The notes beneath the pieces are model-generated. The model ran no database searches. It was not told where the DNA came from and was given only the letters and a program-made list of their open reading frames with translations. The translations under genes and the position numbers were made by a program. A stretch of 45,238 nucleotides of DNA. Source: JBFWWP01 sp050246115 (lineage in GTDB: Bacteria > Planctomycetota > UBA8108 > UBA1146 > JAJFFE01). Positions within the stretch are counted from its first letter, which is position 1, and the number at the start of each line of letters is the position of its first letter. This document shows, piece by piece, positions 34,286-42,926 of this stretch. The DNA lies in the NCBI GenBank assembly GCA_050246115.1, contig JBFWWP010000040.1:1-45238 (forward strand), read 5' to 3'.

Positions 34286-37099
34286 TCAACGGAAATGCTC
34301 CAGGAGCTGGGCCGCTCGGTGTCGCACTTCGGCGTCGGGGTGCTCGAGCAACGGACCGAGCAACGCGGCTCGAATGTCGGCGTTGGCCACGAAGCGCGCG
34401 CTCGAGCTCGTCTCCAGTCTTTGGAGCCAACGTACCAGCGTCGGCTGCGGCAGCTCGGTGTACTTCTTGCCGAGCCATTCGACCGCGTCGATCGGTGCAT
34501 ACTCGGTCCACCACTCGACCGCCAGTGGGGCGCGGGGCGAGCGCCCTGAAGCGAGGGCTTCCCAGAACAGCTGCTTGGGGGCAGCGCTGTTGGTGCGACG
34601 GAGTATCGCGAGGTACGCGTCGCGCACCGCCGGGTGCTGTTCACTGATTGCGGCCCGCGCGAGGCGTTGAATCCAATCGTCGGCTCCCGGGACGTCACTC
34701 GGGAAGGTCAGATCCGGGGCGAGCTCGTCGAGCGTGATCAGCATGGCCACTCGTTCCACGGGGCTCGTGGTGCGCTTCATGGCGAGGGTGAGGAGCCGAT
34801 CCTGGCATTGCGGCGTGACGGGGCAATCGAGGCGGCCGAGTTCGACCGAGCGGTGCAGGAGCGCCAGCCGCTCGACGACGTTGTGGCTCGACGCGACTTG
34901 GTCGAGAACACGCGTGAGCGTCTCCTCGCTCAGCTCCGCGGTCGAGGCCGGCACCGCGGCGGTCTCTTGGTAGAGTTCGGCGTACCCGCGAAGTCGGTTC
35001 GTCAGACCGATTGCGCCCACCAGTTGCAGACCCAAGAGGAACCACGAGAGCAGCAACAGTCGGCCGCCGCGTTTACGGGGCGACTGCAAGGGGATGAGCG
35101 CTAGAAGATTGATGAGTAGCGGCAGCAGGAGCGGGCTGAACGCAACGAGAGTGATCAGCGTCGACACGCTGCCGAACTTCGCCGGCGACGCGGACCAAAC
35201 TCCCCCGCGGAGGAACCCGGAGATCTCGGAGTAGCTCGCGTTCGCGTGGGTCAGCAGCGCGTCCCAATCGAATGCCGTGAGCCCGATCGCGATGGCGGTA
35301 ACGTAGAGAAGGGTGCCGATCGTGAGCATGAAGCCGAGGACCACGAGCCAACTCACACGCTGACGTGGCGAAGCCGCTGGCGCCGCGACGACGTGCGGCG
35401 GCGTCGCGGTGCGCTCCGGAGCTTGCCCGAGCTCGGGTCGAGGCTCGGCGGGATCTCGTGCTGGTTCCGGCGCGGCGGCGGGTCTCCCGGGAAGAGCGTG
35501 CGGAGTCGCTGGCGGCTCGTTCCGCGGCACGGGCCCGACGGGCGCGCCACCCGCGGCGACGGGGGCAGCGGCTCGCGGAACTCGTGCTGCGCCGGGTTGC
35601 CGGGCGCGCGCGTCGTTCGGGCCCGCGGCCCAGTACTTGGCTTCGCCGGGGCCGCGGAAGGCCCGCTCGCGCCAGCGCCAAGCGCACAGCCCAGCGCTCA
35701 GGAAGGCGGGTACCAAGAAGTGCGTTGCGTCGTCGAAGGCATCCTCGAGCACCACGGTGAAGAGCACGAGCGCGAGGGCCGTGAACACCGGGTGCCGGTA
35801 GAAGAACCGATCGCGCCGGACGAGGGGGCGCGGCAGCAGGCCGTGGAGGACCGCCTGGGTCAAGATCAGCGGAGCCGCAGCTCCTAGGCACGCAAGGGCG
35901 ACCTCATCGCGGGCGTTACCGATCACGGCAGCGAGACAGAGCAGACTCATGATGAAGACGAGTGGGTTCTGGAACAGCCCCAAGATCCGGTCGCCGACCG
36001 ACTCGGGCGCCGCCGCGTGCGCGGAGGGGTTCAAGCCCGCCTCCACACGCTCGAGGTCCGTGGCCATCAGGCTCGCGCGTTGGTAGCGGCGGTCACGGTC
36101 TTTTTCGAGAACCTTGAGCACGACCTCGTCCAAGCGGACATCGACCTGGACCTTCTCGGAGGGCAACGGGAAGCGCGCGATCGGCAGTTCACCGGTCAGC
36201 ATCTCGTAGAGCACGACGCCGAGTGAGTAGATATCGGCCCGGTGATCGACATCGCGATTGCCCTCTCGCTGTTCCGGAGCCATGTACTCGATGGTGCCCA
36301 TGATGGTCTGCGTCTTGGTGAGGCGTGCGCTATCTGCACTGCGACCGACGATGCGGGCGAGCCCGAAGTCAGCGATCTTCGGCACCCCTGCACGCGTGAG
36401 CATGAGGTTCTCTGGCTTGATGTCGCGGTGCACCACGCCACGCTGGTGGGCATACTCCAGGGCCGCGCACAGCGCCGGCACGAGACGCAGCGCCTCGGCC
36501 GGCGATAACCGTTTTTCGCTGAGTACGTCGCGCAGGCTCACCCCGTCGATGTACTCCATGACCAGGAAGTAGTTCCCCTCGTGAATCCCCTGATCGATGA
36601 CTTGCACGATGTTGGGGTGCGAGAGATCGGCGAGCGTGCGCGCCTCCTTGAGGAAGCGCTGTGCGAACTCGGGGTCCTGGGCGAGGTCTTTGCGCAACAC
36701 TTTCAGCGCCACGTTGCGGTCGAGCGAGAGCTGCGAGGCGCGAAACACCACGCTCATGCCGCCCCACCCGATGACCTCCTCCAGCCGGTAGCCGCCGACG
36801 AGATCGCCAACCGTGAGGTTCGTGTACTCCGTCGGCGCGCGGCGCGGGACGGCGTGGGTCGGGGCCGCGGGGGCGGGTGAGCGCGGCGGCGGCATCGGCC
36901 CGGCGAGCGGGGTCGCCCCGCGAGGTACCGCGGCATCGGGCTCGAAACGCGCGTGCGTCTCGGGGTTGTGGCAAACCACCACGGTCGCCTTGTCGCGGAA
37001 CGAGAAACGCGTTCGGCAGTAGGGGCAGTCGAACTCGCTGCCGATCTCGGGGCCTTCGACTCCGAAGATCCCTTGGCAGTCGGGGCAATGCACCTTCAT
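34286..37099 (-). CDS. Zinc-ribbon Ser/Thr protein kinase with membrane and helical C-terminal half
   Basis: A 937-residue Hanks-type kinase. Residues 5-28 form a zinc ribbon (cysteines 5, 8, 25, 28), then a Pro/Ala linker. The kinase domain spans about 104-365: glycine loop VIGWGGMSVVF, ATP Lys133 in VALKVLRK, catalytic HRDIKPEN with Asp226, DFGLA, APEQ, and the C-lobe motif ADIYSLGVVLYEMLTG, so it should be active. Behind it come hydrophobic blocks (about 390-490), a Pro/Ala-rich disordered linker, three more membrane segments (about 620-760) and a helical C-terminus that looks like HEAT repeats (HPAVRDAYLAIL, HPDAEVRHRAAQLLEHF). The ATG at 37099 is preferred for GGGAGAG 5 nt upstream and the zinc ribbon at its start. 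Its signal and targets are unknown. Confidence 0.92.
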   Translation of the reverse strand: MKVHCPDCQGIFGVEGPEIGSEFDCPYCRTRFSFRDKATVVVCHNPETHARFEPDAAVPRGATPLAGPMPPPRSPAPAAPTHAVPRRAPTEYTNLTVGDLVGGYRLEEVIGWGGMSVVFRASQLSLDRNVALKVLRKDLAQDPEFAQRFLKEARTLADLSHPNIVQVIDQGIHEGNYFLVMEYIDGVSLRDVLSEKRLSPAEALRLVPALCAALEYAHQRGVVHRDIKPENLMLTRAGVPKIADFGLARIVGRSADSARLTKTQTIMGTIEYMAPEQREGNRDVDHRADIYSLGVVLYEMLTGELPIARFPLPSEKVQVDVRLDEVVLKVLEKDRDRRYQRASLMATDLERVEAGLNPSAHAAAPESVGDRILGLFQNPLVFIMSLLCLAAVIGNARDEVALACLGAAAPLILTQAVLHGLLPRPLVRRDRFFYRHPVFTALALVLFTVVLEDAFDDATHFLVPAFLSAGLCAWRWRERAFRGPGEAKYWAAGPNDARARQPGAARVPRAAAPVAAGGAPVGPVPRNEPPATPHALPGRPAAAPEPARDPAEPRPELGQAPERTATPPHVVAAPAASPRQRVSWLVVLGFMLTIGTLLYVTAIAIGLTAFDWDALLTHANASYSEISGFLRGGVWSASPAKFGSVSTLITLVAFSPLLLPLLINLLALIPLQSPRKRGGRLLLLSWFLLGLQLVGAIGLTNRLRGYAELYQETAAVPASTAELSEETLTRVLDQVASSHNVVERLALLHRSVELGRLDCPVTPQCQDRLLTLAMKRTTSPVERVAMLITLDELAPDLTFPSDVPGADDWIQRLARAAISEQHPAVRDAYLAILRRTNSAAPKQLFWEALASGRSPRAPLAVEWWTEYAPIDAVEWLGKKYTELPQPTLVRWLQRLETSSSARFVANADIRAALLGPLLEHPDAEVRHRAAQLLEHFR

Positions 37100-37514
37100 G
37101 GCGTCTCTCCCATCGCTTCGATGTCGGCGGAGTCGTTCGATTCGCGAGGCCGGCGCAGGTTGCGACAGGCGGTTCCAGGGCTCGCGATCGGGCTCGAGCA
37201 GGGTGTCCAGCAAACTCGGTGCCACCGCGAGTCGGCGGGGCGGCCTCGCAACGGGGCCCCGCCACGCGGCGTGGAGCGGGGCGGTGAACGTTTCGTCGGC
37301 CGGGCGAGGGCACGAAACGTTCACCTCCCAAGAGGGGGGGGTGGGAAGCTCTCGGCGGTCCAACGGTCACGTGGGATTCGGTTGCTCGAAGGGGGGCGAG
37401 CACCCGTTCAGTGCGCCCTAACGGTCGCGGGAGTTCCCGAGCCGCGCGGCCCCGGCGAGAGGCGTCACCCGGCCGGATCCTGCGCCCGAACCCACTTGGG
37501 AGTGCCCGAACCGG
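37100..37514. other. Intergenic stretch upstream of the kinase gene
   Basis: About 415 bp without a supported gene. It contains the 14-bp perfect inverted repeat at 37283-37325 and, right behind it, a run of eight G (37333-37341 region). The putative promoter of the kinase gene must lie here, but I see no clear hexamer pair. Confidence 0.55.
37283..37325. repeat. 14-bp perfect inverted repeat
   Basis: Arms GGTGAACGTTTCGT (37283-37296) and ACGAAACGTTCACC (37312-37325) are exact complements around a 15-nt GC-rich spacer. Each arm contains the palindrome AACGTT. It lies 189 nt past the end of the hybrid kinase gene and 184 nt before the Ser/Thr kinase start. It could be a terminator hairpin or a binding site for a dimeric regulator; no T-run follows on either strand. 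Confidence 0.85.
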
Positions 37515-39551
37515 TCAGGATTCCGGGACGAGGTCAGCGGACTCCGGGGTCTTGGACTCTTCGGCGGCACGTCGAGACCCCACGCGGTCCACGAGCTTGT
37601 CGATCAACGCGAACAACTCCGCTCTTTGAATGGGCTTCGTCGAGTACCCGGAGCAGCCAGCGTCGAGGCATCGCTCGCGGTCCCCCTCCATGCTGTGCGC
37701 GGTCAGGGCGATGATCGGCAGCCCGCATTCGAGTTCGCGGAGGCGACGGGTGGCGGCATAGCCGTCGAGCACCGGCATTTGCATGTCCATCAGCACCAAG
37801 TCGAACGGCGCCGAGCTGTCCGTGGCCAACCAAGCCGCCACGGCCTCGGCGCCGTTTCCGGCCACCGTGACGATGGCCCCAGCGCGGTGCAGCAGGAAGG
37901 AGATCAGTCGCTGGTTGTCGGGGCCGTCCTCGGCGAGCAACACGCGCAGGCCAGCGAGGGTCGGGGAGGTCGGGTCTTTGGCGGTCGCTGGTTCCCGTCC
38001 AGGGGGCGCGGTCAGCAGTTCTTCGAGGGTGCGTACGGTCTCCTGCGCGCCCACCGGGCCGGGGTCGATGGTGACCGTGAAGGTGCTCCCGACGCCGATG
38101 TTGCTCGTCGCTGTGACGTCCCCGCCCAGCATCTCCGCCAGGCGCTTCGAGATCGCGAGGCCTAGCCCGGTGCCGCCGAAGCGGCGGGTGACGGTTTCAT
38201 CCGCTTGCACGAACGGCCGGAACAATCGTCCGAGCTGGTCCGGGGTCATGCCGACTCCGGAGTCGGTCACGGAGATCTCGAGCTGGGGGCGGCCGTTCGC
38301 GTCCGCTCGCAGAGCCGTCGCCACGCGGATCGTTCCCCTCTTCGTGAACTTGAGAGCGTTGCCGACCAGATTGATCAAGATCTGTCGCAGCCGTACGGGG
38401 TCGGTCGTGATGACTCGCGGCACCGGGGTCTCGATTTCGATCTCGAAGCTCAATCCTGCCTCGCGTGCACGAATCGAGAATAGCGAATCGATCTCACGAA
38501 GGAATCGGCCGAGCGGACACTCTCGCGGTTCGCAGCTCAGGCGATTCGCTTCGATCCGGGACAAGTCGAGGATGTCGTTGATCACGGACAACAGGTGGTC
38601 GCCGTTCTTGCGCACGGTGTCCATGTACTCTCGCCGCTCGGCGGCGCTCAGAGTTTCGTTCATGAGGATCTCGACGAACCCCAGAATGGCCGTCATCGGG
38701 GTGCGGATCTCATGGCTCATGTTGGCCAAGAAGTCGCTCTTGGCTCGGCTTGCCGCCTCGGCGGCCTCGGTCGCGCGGCGCAGATCCTGGGTGCGCTCCG
38801 CAACCCGCTCCTCGAGGTTCTCTGCCCACCGCCGGAGCTGGGAATCTTGCTCACCGATGCGGTAGAGCATCTGGTTGATGACCGCGGTCAAACGCCCCAG
38901 CTCGTCGTTCGACGTCACCTTCGCGCGCAGCCCGTAGTCGTGGGTCTGGCTGACGGCCTCTGCCAGCTGCGCCAGTTCGGTCACCGGGCGTACCAGCGCG
39001 CGCCCCAGTCGGAGGGCGAGGAGGAGGGCGACTCCGAGCGCGAGCAGGCACACGAGGACCGCGTCGGTCACGATCGACACCATCTGTGCGCGCAGTTGTT
39101 GGAGGCCGATCGATACGGCGAGGCGGCCGACGCGGGCCCCATCGTGCTCGATGACCCGCACTGCCCACAGGGCGTCCCCATCGTAGTGAAGTCCGGCGGC
39201 ACCCAGGAAGGCCTTGGCCTCGCTCGCTGGGTCAGCCTCGGCGCCATAGGTGGCGAGCCGCGCCCCGTCCGCGGTCGTCACGATGGCGCTCCGGGTCGCC
39301 GGGCTCTCCGCTAGGGTTGCCAAGATCTCACTCGCTGCGGTGCCGTCCTCGAACGTCACGGCGGCGGTCAGGTTGCGGGCCAGCATCGCGACCTGCGTGT
39401 CGAGGGTTTGCTCCAAGGCCCGCGCTGTATTGAGATACTCGTGATAGGTGAGGGTTACGGTGACGGAGACCACGGAGCAGATCGTGATGCCAGCCATCAC
39501 CCCGAGGATGCGGCGGGCAAAGCTGTTGTGGGTTCGAACCGGAGCGGTCAT
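37515..39551 (-). CDS. Hybrid sensor histidine kinase with periplasmic YfiN-like sensor region
   Basis: A 678-residue hybrid kinase. Order: membrane segment 15-35, periplasmic region about 36-155, membrane segment 157-182, HAMP 183-235, coiled coil, HisKA with His280 in NMSHEIRTPM, HATPase_c (NLVGNALKFT, DSGVGM, GGTGLGLAIS), and a C-terminal receiver with Asp589 in LMDMQMPVLDGY. The periplasmic part, with NLTAAVTFEDGTAASEILATL and IVTTADGARLATYG, resembles the CHASE8-type sensor found in YfiN/DgcN cyclases. The gene overlaps the YfiR-family gene by 4 nt and ends the operon. No histidine phosphotransfer protein or further output domain is visible, so the phosphate acceptor is encoded elsewhere. 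Confidence 0.92.
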   Translation of the reverse strand: MTAPVRTHNSFARRILGVMAGITICSVVSVTVTLTYHEYLNTARALEQTLDTQVAMLARNLTAAVTFEDGTAASEILATLAESPATRSAIVTTADGARLATYGAEADPASEAKAFLGAAGLHYDGDALWAVRVIEHDGARVGRLAVSIGLQQLRAQMVSIVTDAVLVCLLALGVALLLALRLGRALVRPVTELAQLAEAVSQTHDYGLRAKVTSNDELGRLTAVINQMLYRIGEQDSQLRRWAENLEERVAERTQDLRRATEAAEAASRAKSDFLANMSHEIRTPMTAILGFVEILMNETLSAAERREYMDTVRKNGDHLLSVINDILDLSRIEANRLSCEPRECPLGRFLREIDSLFSIRAREAGLSFEIEIETPVPRVITTDPVRLRQILINLVGNALKFTKRGTIRVATALRADANGRPQLEISVTDSGVGMTPDQLGRLFRPFVQADETVTRRFGGTGLGLAISKRLAEMLGGDVTATSNIGVGSTFTVTIDPGPVGAQETVRTLEELLTAPPGREPATAKDPTSPTLAGLRVLLAEDGPDNQRLISFLLHRAGAIVTVAGNGAEAVAAWLATDSSAPFDLVLMDMQMPVLDGYAATRRLRELECGLPIIALTAHSMEGDRERCLDAGCSGYSTKPIQRAELFALIDKLVDRVGSRRAAEESKTPESADLVPES

Positions 39552-40132
39552 GGGTTGCGCTCCACCCTGGCGGCGAGGGACAGCAAGCGCGAGTCGAGCT
39601 TGAGGTCAGCGCTCTTGACTGCGTCCATGCCGACCTCGAAAGCAACGCGCGAGTTCCGGAGTACCAAGCCGAGCATGCCGCCTTGTTCGATGAACCCAGG
39701 GATATCGCTGACGGTCACGGTGCTGCGACCGGCGAGGCCCGGGCGGAGCGCGGGCCAGCCAGCCCGCGCCCGGTCGGAGACGTACAGCAAATGCCGCGGC
39801 TCGGCGGACTCGAAGAGCCGCTGCAGCTTGCCGTCGGCCGGGGTTGCGAGGCGGACGACCACGAGGGGGCGTCCATTGACCTGCTTGCCGCGAACCGCGG
39901 CCTCGAGCACCTCCGCCAGCGGTGGGTCGTCGAGCACCGCGAGCGTCAAGGCTTGATCGTCGCGCTCGAAGGCTGCGGCGGGCCAGGTCGTGAACTTGCA
40001 GAAGTTGATGATGTATCCGGCTTTGACGCGCAGGATCAGCTCGCCGTCGATCTCGCCGTCTCCCAAGCCGACCGCGGTCACGCTGAGTGCCGCTGTCAGG
40101 AGCGCGCATCGCTTGATGGCTCGCGCAGTCAT
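39548..40132 (-). CDS. YfiR-family periplasmic protein (DUF4154)
   Basis: A 194-residue secreted protein. It has a signal peptide (residues 1-24: TARAIKRCALLTAALSV), followed by the family opening LILRVKAGYIINFCKFTTWP and the typical later blocks LAVLDDPPLAEVLEAAV, HLLYVSD, the Ser-rich turn TVTVSDIPGFIEQGGMLGLVL and a C-terminal LLSLAARV. YfiR of Pseudomonas holds the cyclase YfiN inactive from the periplasm; here the neighbour with a YfiN-like sensor is a histidine kinase. The start at 40132 is set by the signal peptide; ATGs at 40156 and 40165 in frame are alternatives (GGGAAGA lies before 40165). It overlaps the kinase by 4 nt and follows the receptor gene closely. Confidence 0.9.
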   Translation of the reverse strand: MTARAIKRCALLTAALSVTAVGLGDGEIDGELILRVKAGYIINFCKFTTWPAAAFERDDQALTLAVLDDPPLAEVLEAAVRGKQVNGRPLVVVRLATPADGKLQRLFESAEPRHLLYVSDRARAGWPALRPGLAGRSTVTVSDIPGFIEQGGMLGLVLRNSRVAFEVGMDAVKSADLKLDSRLLSLAARVERNP

Positions 40133-40178
40133 AGGTCGGCTCGCAGCTCCTTGCATCGACCCCATTCTTCCCGGTGGA

Positions 40179-42206
40179 TCAGAAGTTCAGCTCCACCTCG
40201 ATGAAGGCGCTGCGCTCGACGAGTGCGGTTCGCGTCTGGAAGAAGCCGTCTGATGCTTCGCGGTGACGGTGATCGATGAGGTTCTTGCCCCACAACGAGA
40301 TGCGGAGCTTCGGAGATGGTCTCCAGCTGAGGCCGAGATCGCCGGTCACGTAGGAAGAGATGTCCTGGCCGCGCGAGCTGTCCGCGTAGTAGAGAGCCAG
40401 GTCGAGTCCCAGGTTCGACGGGCAGTCGTAGTGAGCGTGAAGTTGCGCCATGTGGGTGGGGGTGAACGTCTCCAGGGTGCCGCCGATGCGTTGCGCATCG
40501 ATGTGAAGCAGACTCATGCTGGCGCTCAGTTCGAGCGCTTGCGTGGCGCGCCAGCGGGCCGCCACTTCACCGCCTAGGCTGCGGGCGCGGCCGCGATTCG
40601 TGAAAGCGCCGATGTTGCCGTCGGGGGCGGTGATCAAGGGATCGTAGACGCTGTGGAACCCCGCGACATCGAGAGTCACGTCTTTCCACGGACGGACCCG
40701 GAAGCCGAGCTCGGCGATGAGCATCGCCTCGGAACGGAGGTGATCGTCCCCCGTCAGTTGCAGGGGGATGATGGTGCCAGACGGAGCACCGCCGGCGAGG
40801 ATGCCGGTGTCGGCGAACGCTAGGGTGAGTGCCAAGTCCCGATCGGCCCGAGACGGGACGCGGACCGCGCGGGACACCGCCGTCCACACCGTAGTGTGGG
40901 GGGTGGGCGTCCACCACAGGCGCCCCGAAGGCTGGGCTTCGAACCCGGTGGTATCGTTGTGCTCCACCTTGGTGCCTACCATCAGGAACCAGCGGTCGGC
41001 TGCGAGCGTCCAGGTGTCTTGGATGAAGCCGCTCAAGTCGTCGAGGGCGCGCGTGCGCGGAGCGAGTGAGGTGATGCCGTTGGTATGTCCGCGGTCGCTC
41101 GTGCGCCGGACGGACGCCCCCCATAGGAGTTCATGCCCGTCCCAGCCCGAGTAGGACTGACGGAGGTCGAGGTCGAGCGTATCGCGGTTCACGATCGTCC
41201 CGCCGAACGCCATGCGCTCGGTGCGGTCGTAGTACCCTTTCAGGGTCCAGCCGATGCCACTGCGCGCAGCGCGACTCAGCTTGAACAGCACGTGCGCGCC
41301 CGTGGCCTCGGCACTGTCCTGGATGTCGATGGTCGTCGGCGTCGCGGCCACGACCGGAATTCGTAGCTCTTCGTCCAGGCGCGGGGTCTGGTAGCCTTCG
41401 GCTTGGACACTCCACTCCAGTTCGTCCGACCATTCCCCGTCGAGCCGCACGCCGCCCTTCGCGAGTTCCCAGGCATCGTGCAGCGTCGCGTCCCCGGTCG
41501 TGGCGGAGTTCTCCCGCTGAAAGTACTTCCCCCAGACCCGGTACCAGGCGCGGTCGCCGAGGCGGCCCCCGTAGCGCGCCGACCCGAAGCCGTTCTCGTA
41601 GGTCCCGCCGCCCGCAGTCAACAGCCAACCTTGCGTGTCCCGGGCCGAGCGCGTGGTCACGTTGATGACCCCATTCACCGCGTTCGCGCCCCAGAGCGTC
41701 GCTCCGGGTCCACGAACGACCTCGATCCGTTCGAGATCAGCGAGGAGGGGGCTTTGCACGTCCCAGTAGACTCCGGAGAAGGCCGGGTCGTAGAGCACGC
41801 GTCCATCCTGCAGCACCAGCAGCTTGCTCGAGAAGCGGCCGCCGAACCCGCGGGAGGCAATCGAGAAAGTGCTGGAGGAGATCTGGCCGTAGTGGACGCC
41901 GGGAGAGAGCCTGAGCGCTTCCGGAAGGTGCAGGATGCCGCTTCGCTGAATGTCCTCGCCGCGGATCACGTGGACCGCCGCTGGGGTGGCGAACCAACTG
42001 CGCTCGGTGCCTTCGACCGAGGTCACGTCGATGGCCATGAGCTCTTCGAGACTCAGCTCGGTGATGGCGAGATCGTCGATCTCGCCGACGTCGCCCGTTT
42101 GGCCCGGGAGTCGCGCGCTCGCACCGCCTCCGAGCACGAACGCGACCACGACCCCCGCGAAGATCCACGGAGAGCGGAGTCGACAGTGATAGGAGTTGGC
42201 GCCCAT
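40179..42206 (-). CDS. TonB-dependent outer-membrane receptor
   Basis: A 675-residue outer-membrane receptor. The signal peptide lies in residues 1-35; a short acidic N-terminus (LAITELSLEELMAIDVTSV) precedes the plug domain (about 50-165) with VHVIRGEDIQRSG, LPEALRLSPGV, ASRGFGGRFSSKLLVLQDGR, FSGVYWDVQ and RIEVVRGPGATLWGANAVNGVINV. The rest is a beta barrel with alternating aromatic strands, ending in Phe as barrel proteins do. This is the receptor subtype that often stands beside a YfiR protein and a kinase. The start is the ATG at 42206 with a GGGAAAG run upstream. The ligand is unknown; there is no siderophore biosynthesis or TonB gene in view. It is the first gene of the operon, divergent from the YkgJ-like gene. 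Confidence 0.93.
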   Translation of the reverse strand: MGANSYHCRLRSPWIFAGVVVAFVLGGGASARLPGQTGDVGEIDDLAITELSLEELMAIDVTSVEGTERSWFATPAAVHVIRGEDIQRSGILHLPEALRLSPGVHYGQISSSTFSIASRGFGGRFSSKLLVLQDGRVLYDPAFSGVYWDVQSPLLADLERIEVVRGPGATLWGANAVNGVINVTTRSARDTQGWLLTAGGGTYENGFGSARYGGRLGDRAWYRVWGKYFQRENSATTGDATLHDAWELAKGGVRLDGEWSDELEWSVQAEGYQTPRLDEELRIPVVAATPTTIDIQDSAEATGAHVLFKLSRAARSGIGWTLKGYYDRTERMAFGGTIVNRDTLDLDLRQSYSGWDGHELLWGASVRRTSDRGHTNGITSLAPRTRALDDLSGFIQDTWTLAADRWFLMVGTKVEHNDTTGFEAQPSGRLWWTPTPHTTVWTAVSRAVRVPSRADRDLALTLAFADTGILAGGAPSGTIIPLQLTGDDHLRSEAMLIAELGFRVRPWKDVTLDVAGFHSVYDPLITAPDGNIGAFTNRGRARSLGGEVAARWRATQALELSASMSLLHIDAQRIGGTLETFTPTHMAQLHAHYDCPSNLGLDLALYYADSSRGQDISSYVTGDLGLSWRPSPKLRISLWGKNLIDHRHREASDGFFQTRTALVERSAFIEVELNF

Positions 42207-42280
42207 GGCTGTTTCTTTCCCGCCGCGGCGAGATGCTCGATGATCGTTTTCGATGATGTTCGGCACATGGCCGGAGCAGG

Positions 42281-42310
42281 TTGAGCCCCGCACCAGGAAA
42301 ACCCTAGTGT
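42281..42310 (+). promoter_or_regulatory. Alternative promoter candidate for the YkgJ-like gene
   Basis: TTGAGC (42281-42286), an 18-nt spacer and TAGTGT (42305-42310), similar in form to the pilT promoter candidate. It would give a leader of about 60 nt and competes with the leaderless candidate at 42364-42369. Confidence 0.3.
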
Positions 42311-42363
42311 GGGGGCATGGCACCGGCGTCGGGAATGGATGGTTCCCCAGCGGCTTGCGCGAC

Positions 42364-42369
42364 TATACT
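42364..42369 (+). promoter_or_regulatory. -10-like TATACT giving a possible leaderless start
   Basis: TATACT lies 6 nt before the ATG at 42376, where transcription would begin. There is no ribosome binding site between. Only a weak -35 (TGGTTC at 42340-42345, 18-nt spacing) is seen. Confidence 0.4.
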
Positions 42370-42375
42370 GACCCC

Positions 42376-42860
42376 ATGGGTCATGCAAAGAAGGGCGCCT
42401 CCCGGCTCGACGGGGCTGCAGCTTTGGACGAAGTTCGCGCGGTTTACCGGGATCTCGCGGAACGCCCCCTCGAGCGCGCTTGCGAGCGACGAACCGAGTG
42501 CTGCCAGTTCCGGCTCACCGGACTCACGCCGTTCTTGACGAAGGGCGAGGCGGTCTTGGCGGCCCGGGCCTTGCGGTCGACCGGTCGGACCACGCTGGCG
42601 GAAACGGAAGATGGGGCTTGTCCCCTGCTCGTCCGTGAGACCGGCTGCTGCCGAATCTACGCCGAACGGCCGTTCGGGTGCCGCACACACTTCTGCGCCG
42701 CCGCGGGTGGGCCGGTGCCCCGGAAGGACGTGGTCGACCTCATTCGCCGCTTGGAGACGGTCGATCGCGCGCTTGGCGGCGACGGCCGCGGCGCCTGGGT
42801 CCGGCTGTGGCCACGACCTTGCTGGAGCTGCAGGCTCTTCGCCCCGGCGCGCGGCGCTGA
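42376..42860 (+). pseudogene. YkgJ-like cysteine-cluster protein with an apparent one-base frameshift
   Basis: Residues 1-139 read as a YkgJ-type (Fe or Zn) cluster protein: C36, C42/C43, GACPLL (C82), CC at 91/92, and RPFGCRTHFC (102, 107). The frame of this part has no stop until 43359, deep inside the next gene. From about 42792 the neighbouring frame gives a more natural end (LGPAVATTLLELQALRPGARR, stop at 42858-42860), so one base seems missing in the GC-rich run near 42783-42800. With it restored the protein would have about 161 residues. Whether this is a real mutation, an assembly error or a short C-terminal variant cannot be decided here. The start ATG at 42376 has no ribosome binding site and follows a TATACT by 6 nt. 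Confidence 0.75.
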
Positions 42861-42926
42861 GGCCGCGAAGCCCAGGGCCCTTGGCGTCTTTCGCCAAACG
42901 AAGCTCTCCCTATCGCTCGGAGGGAA

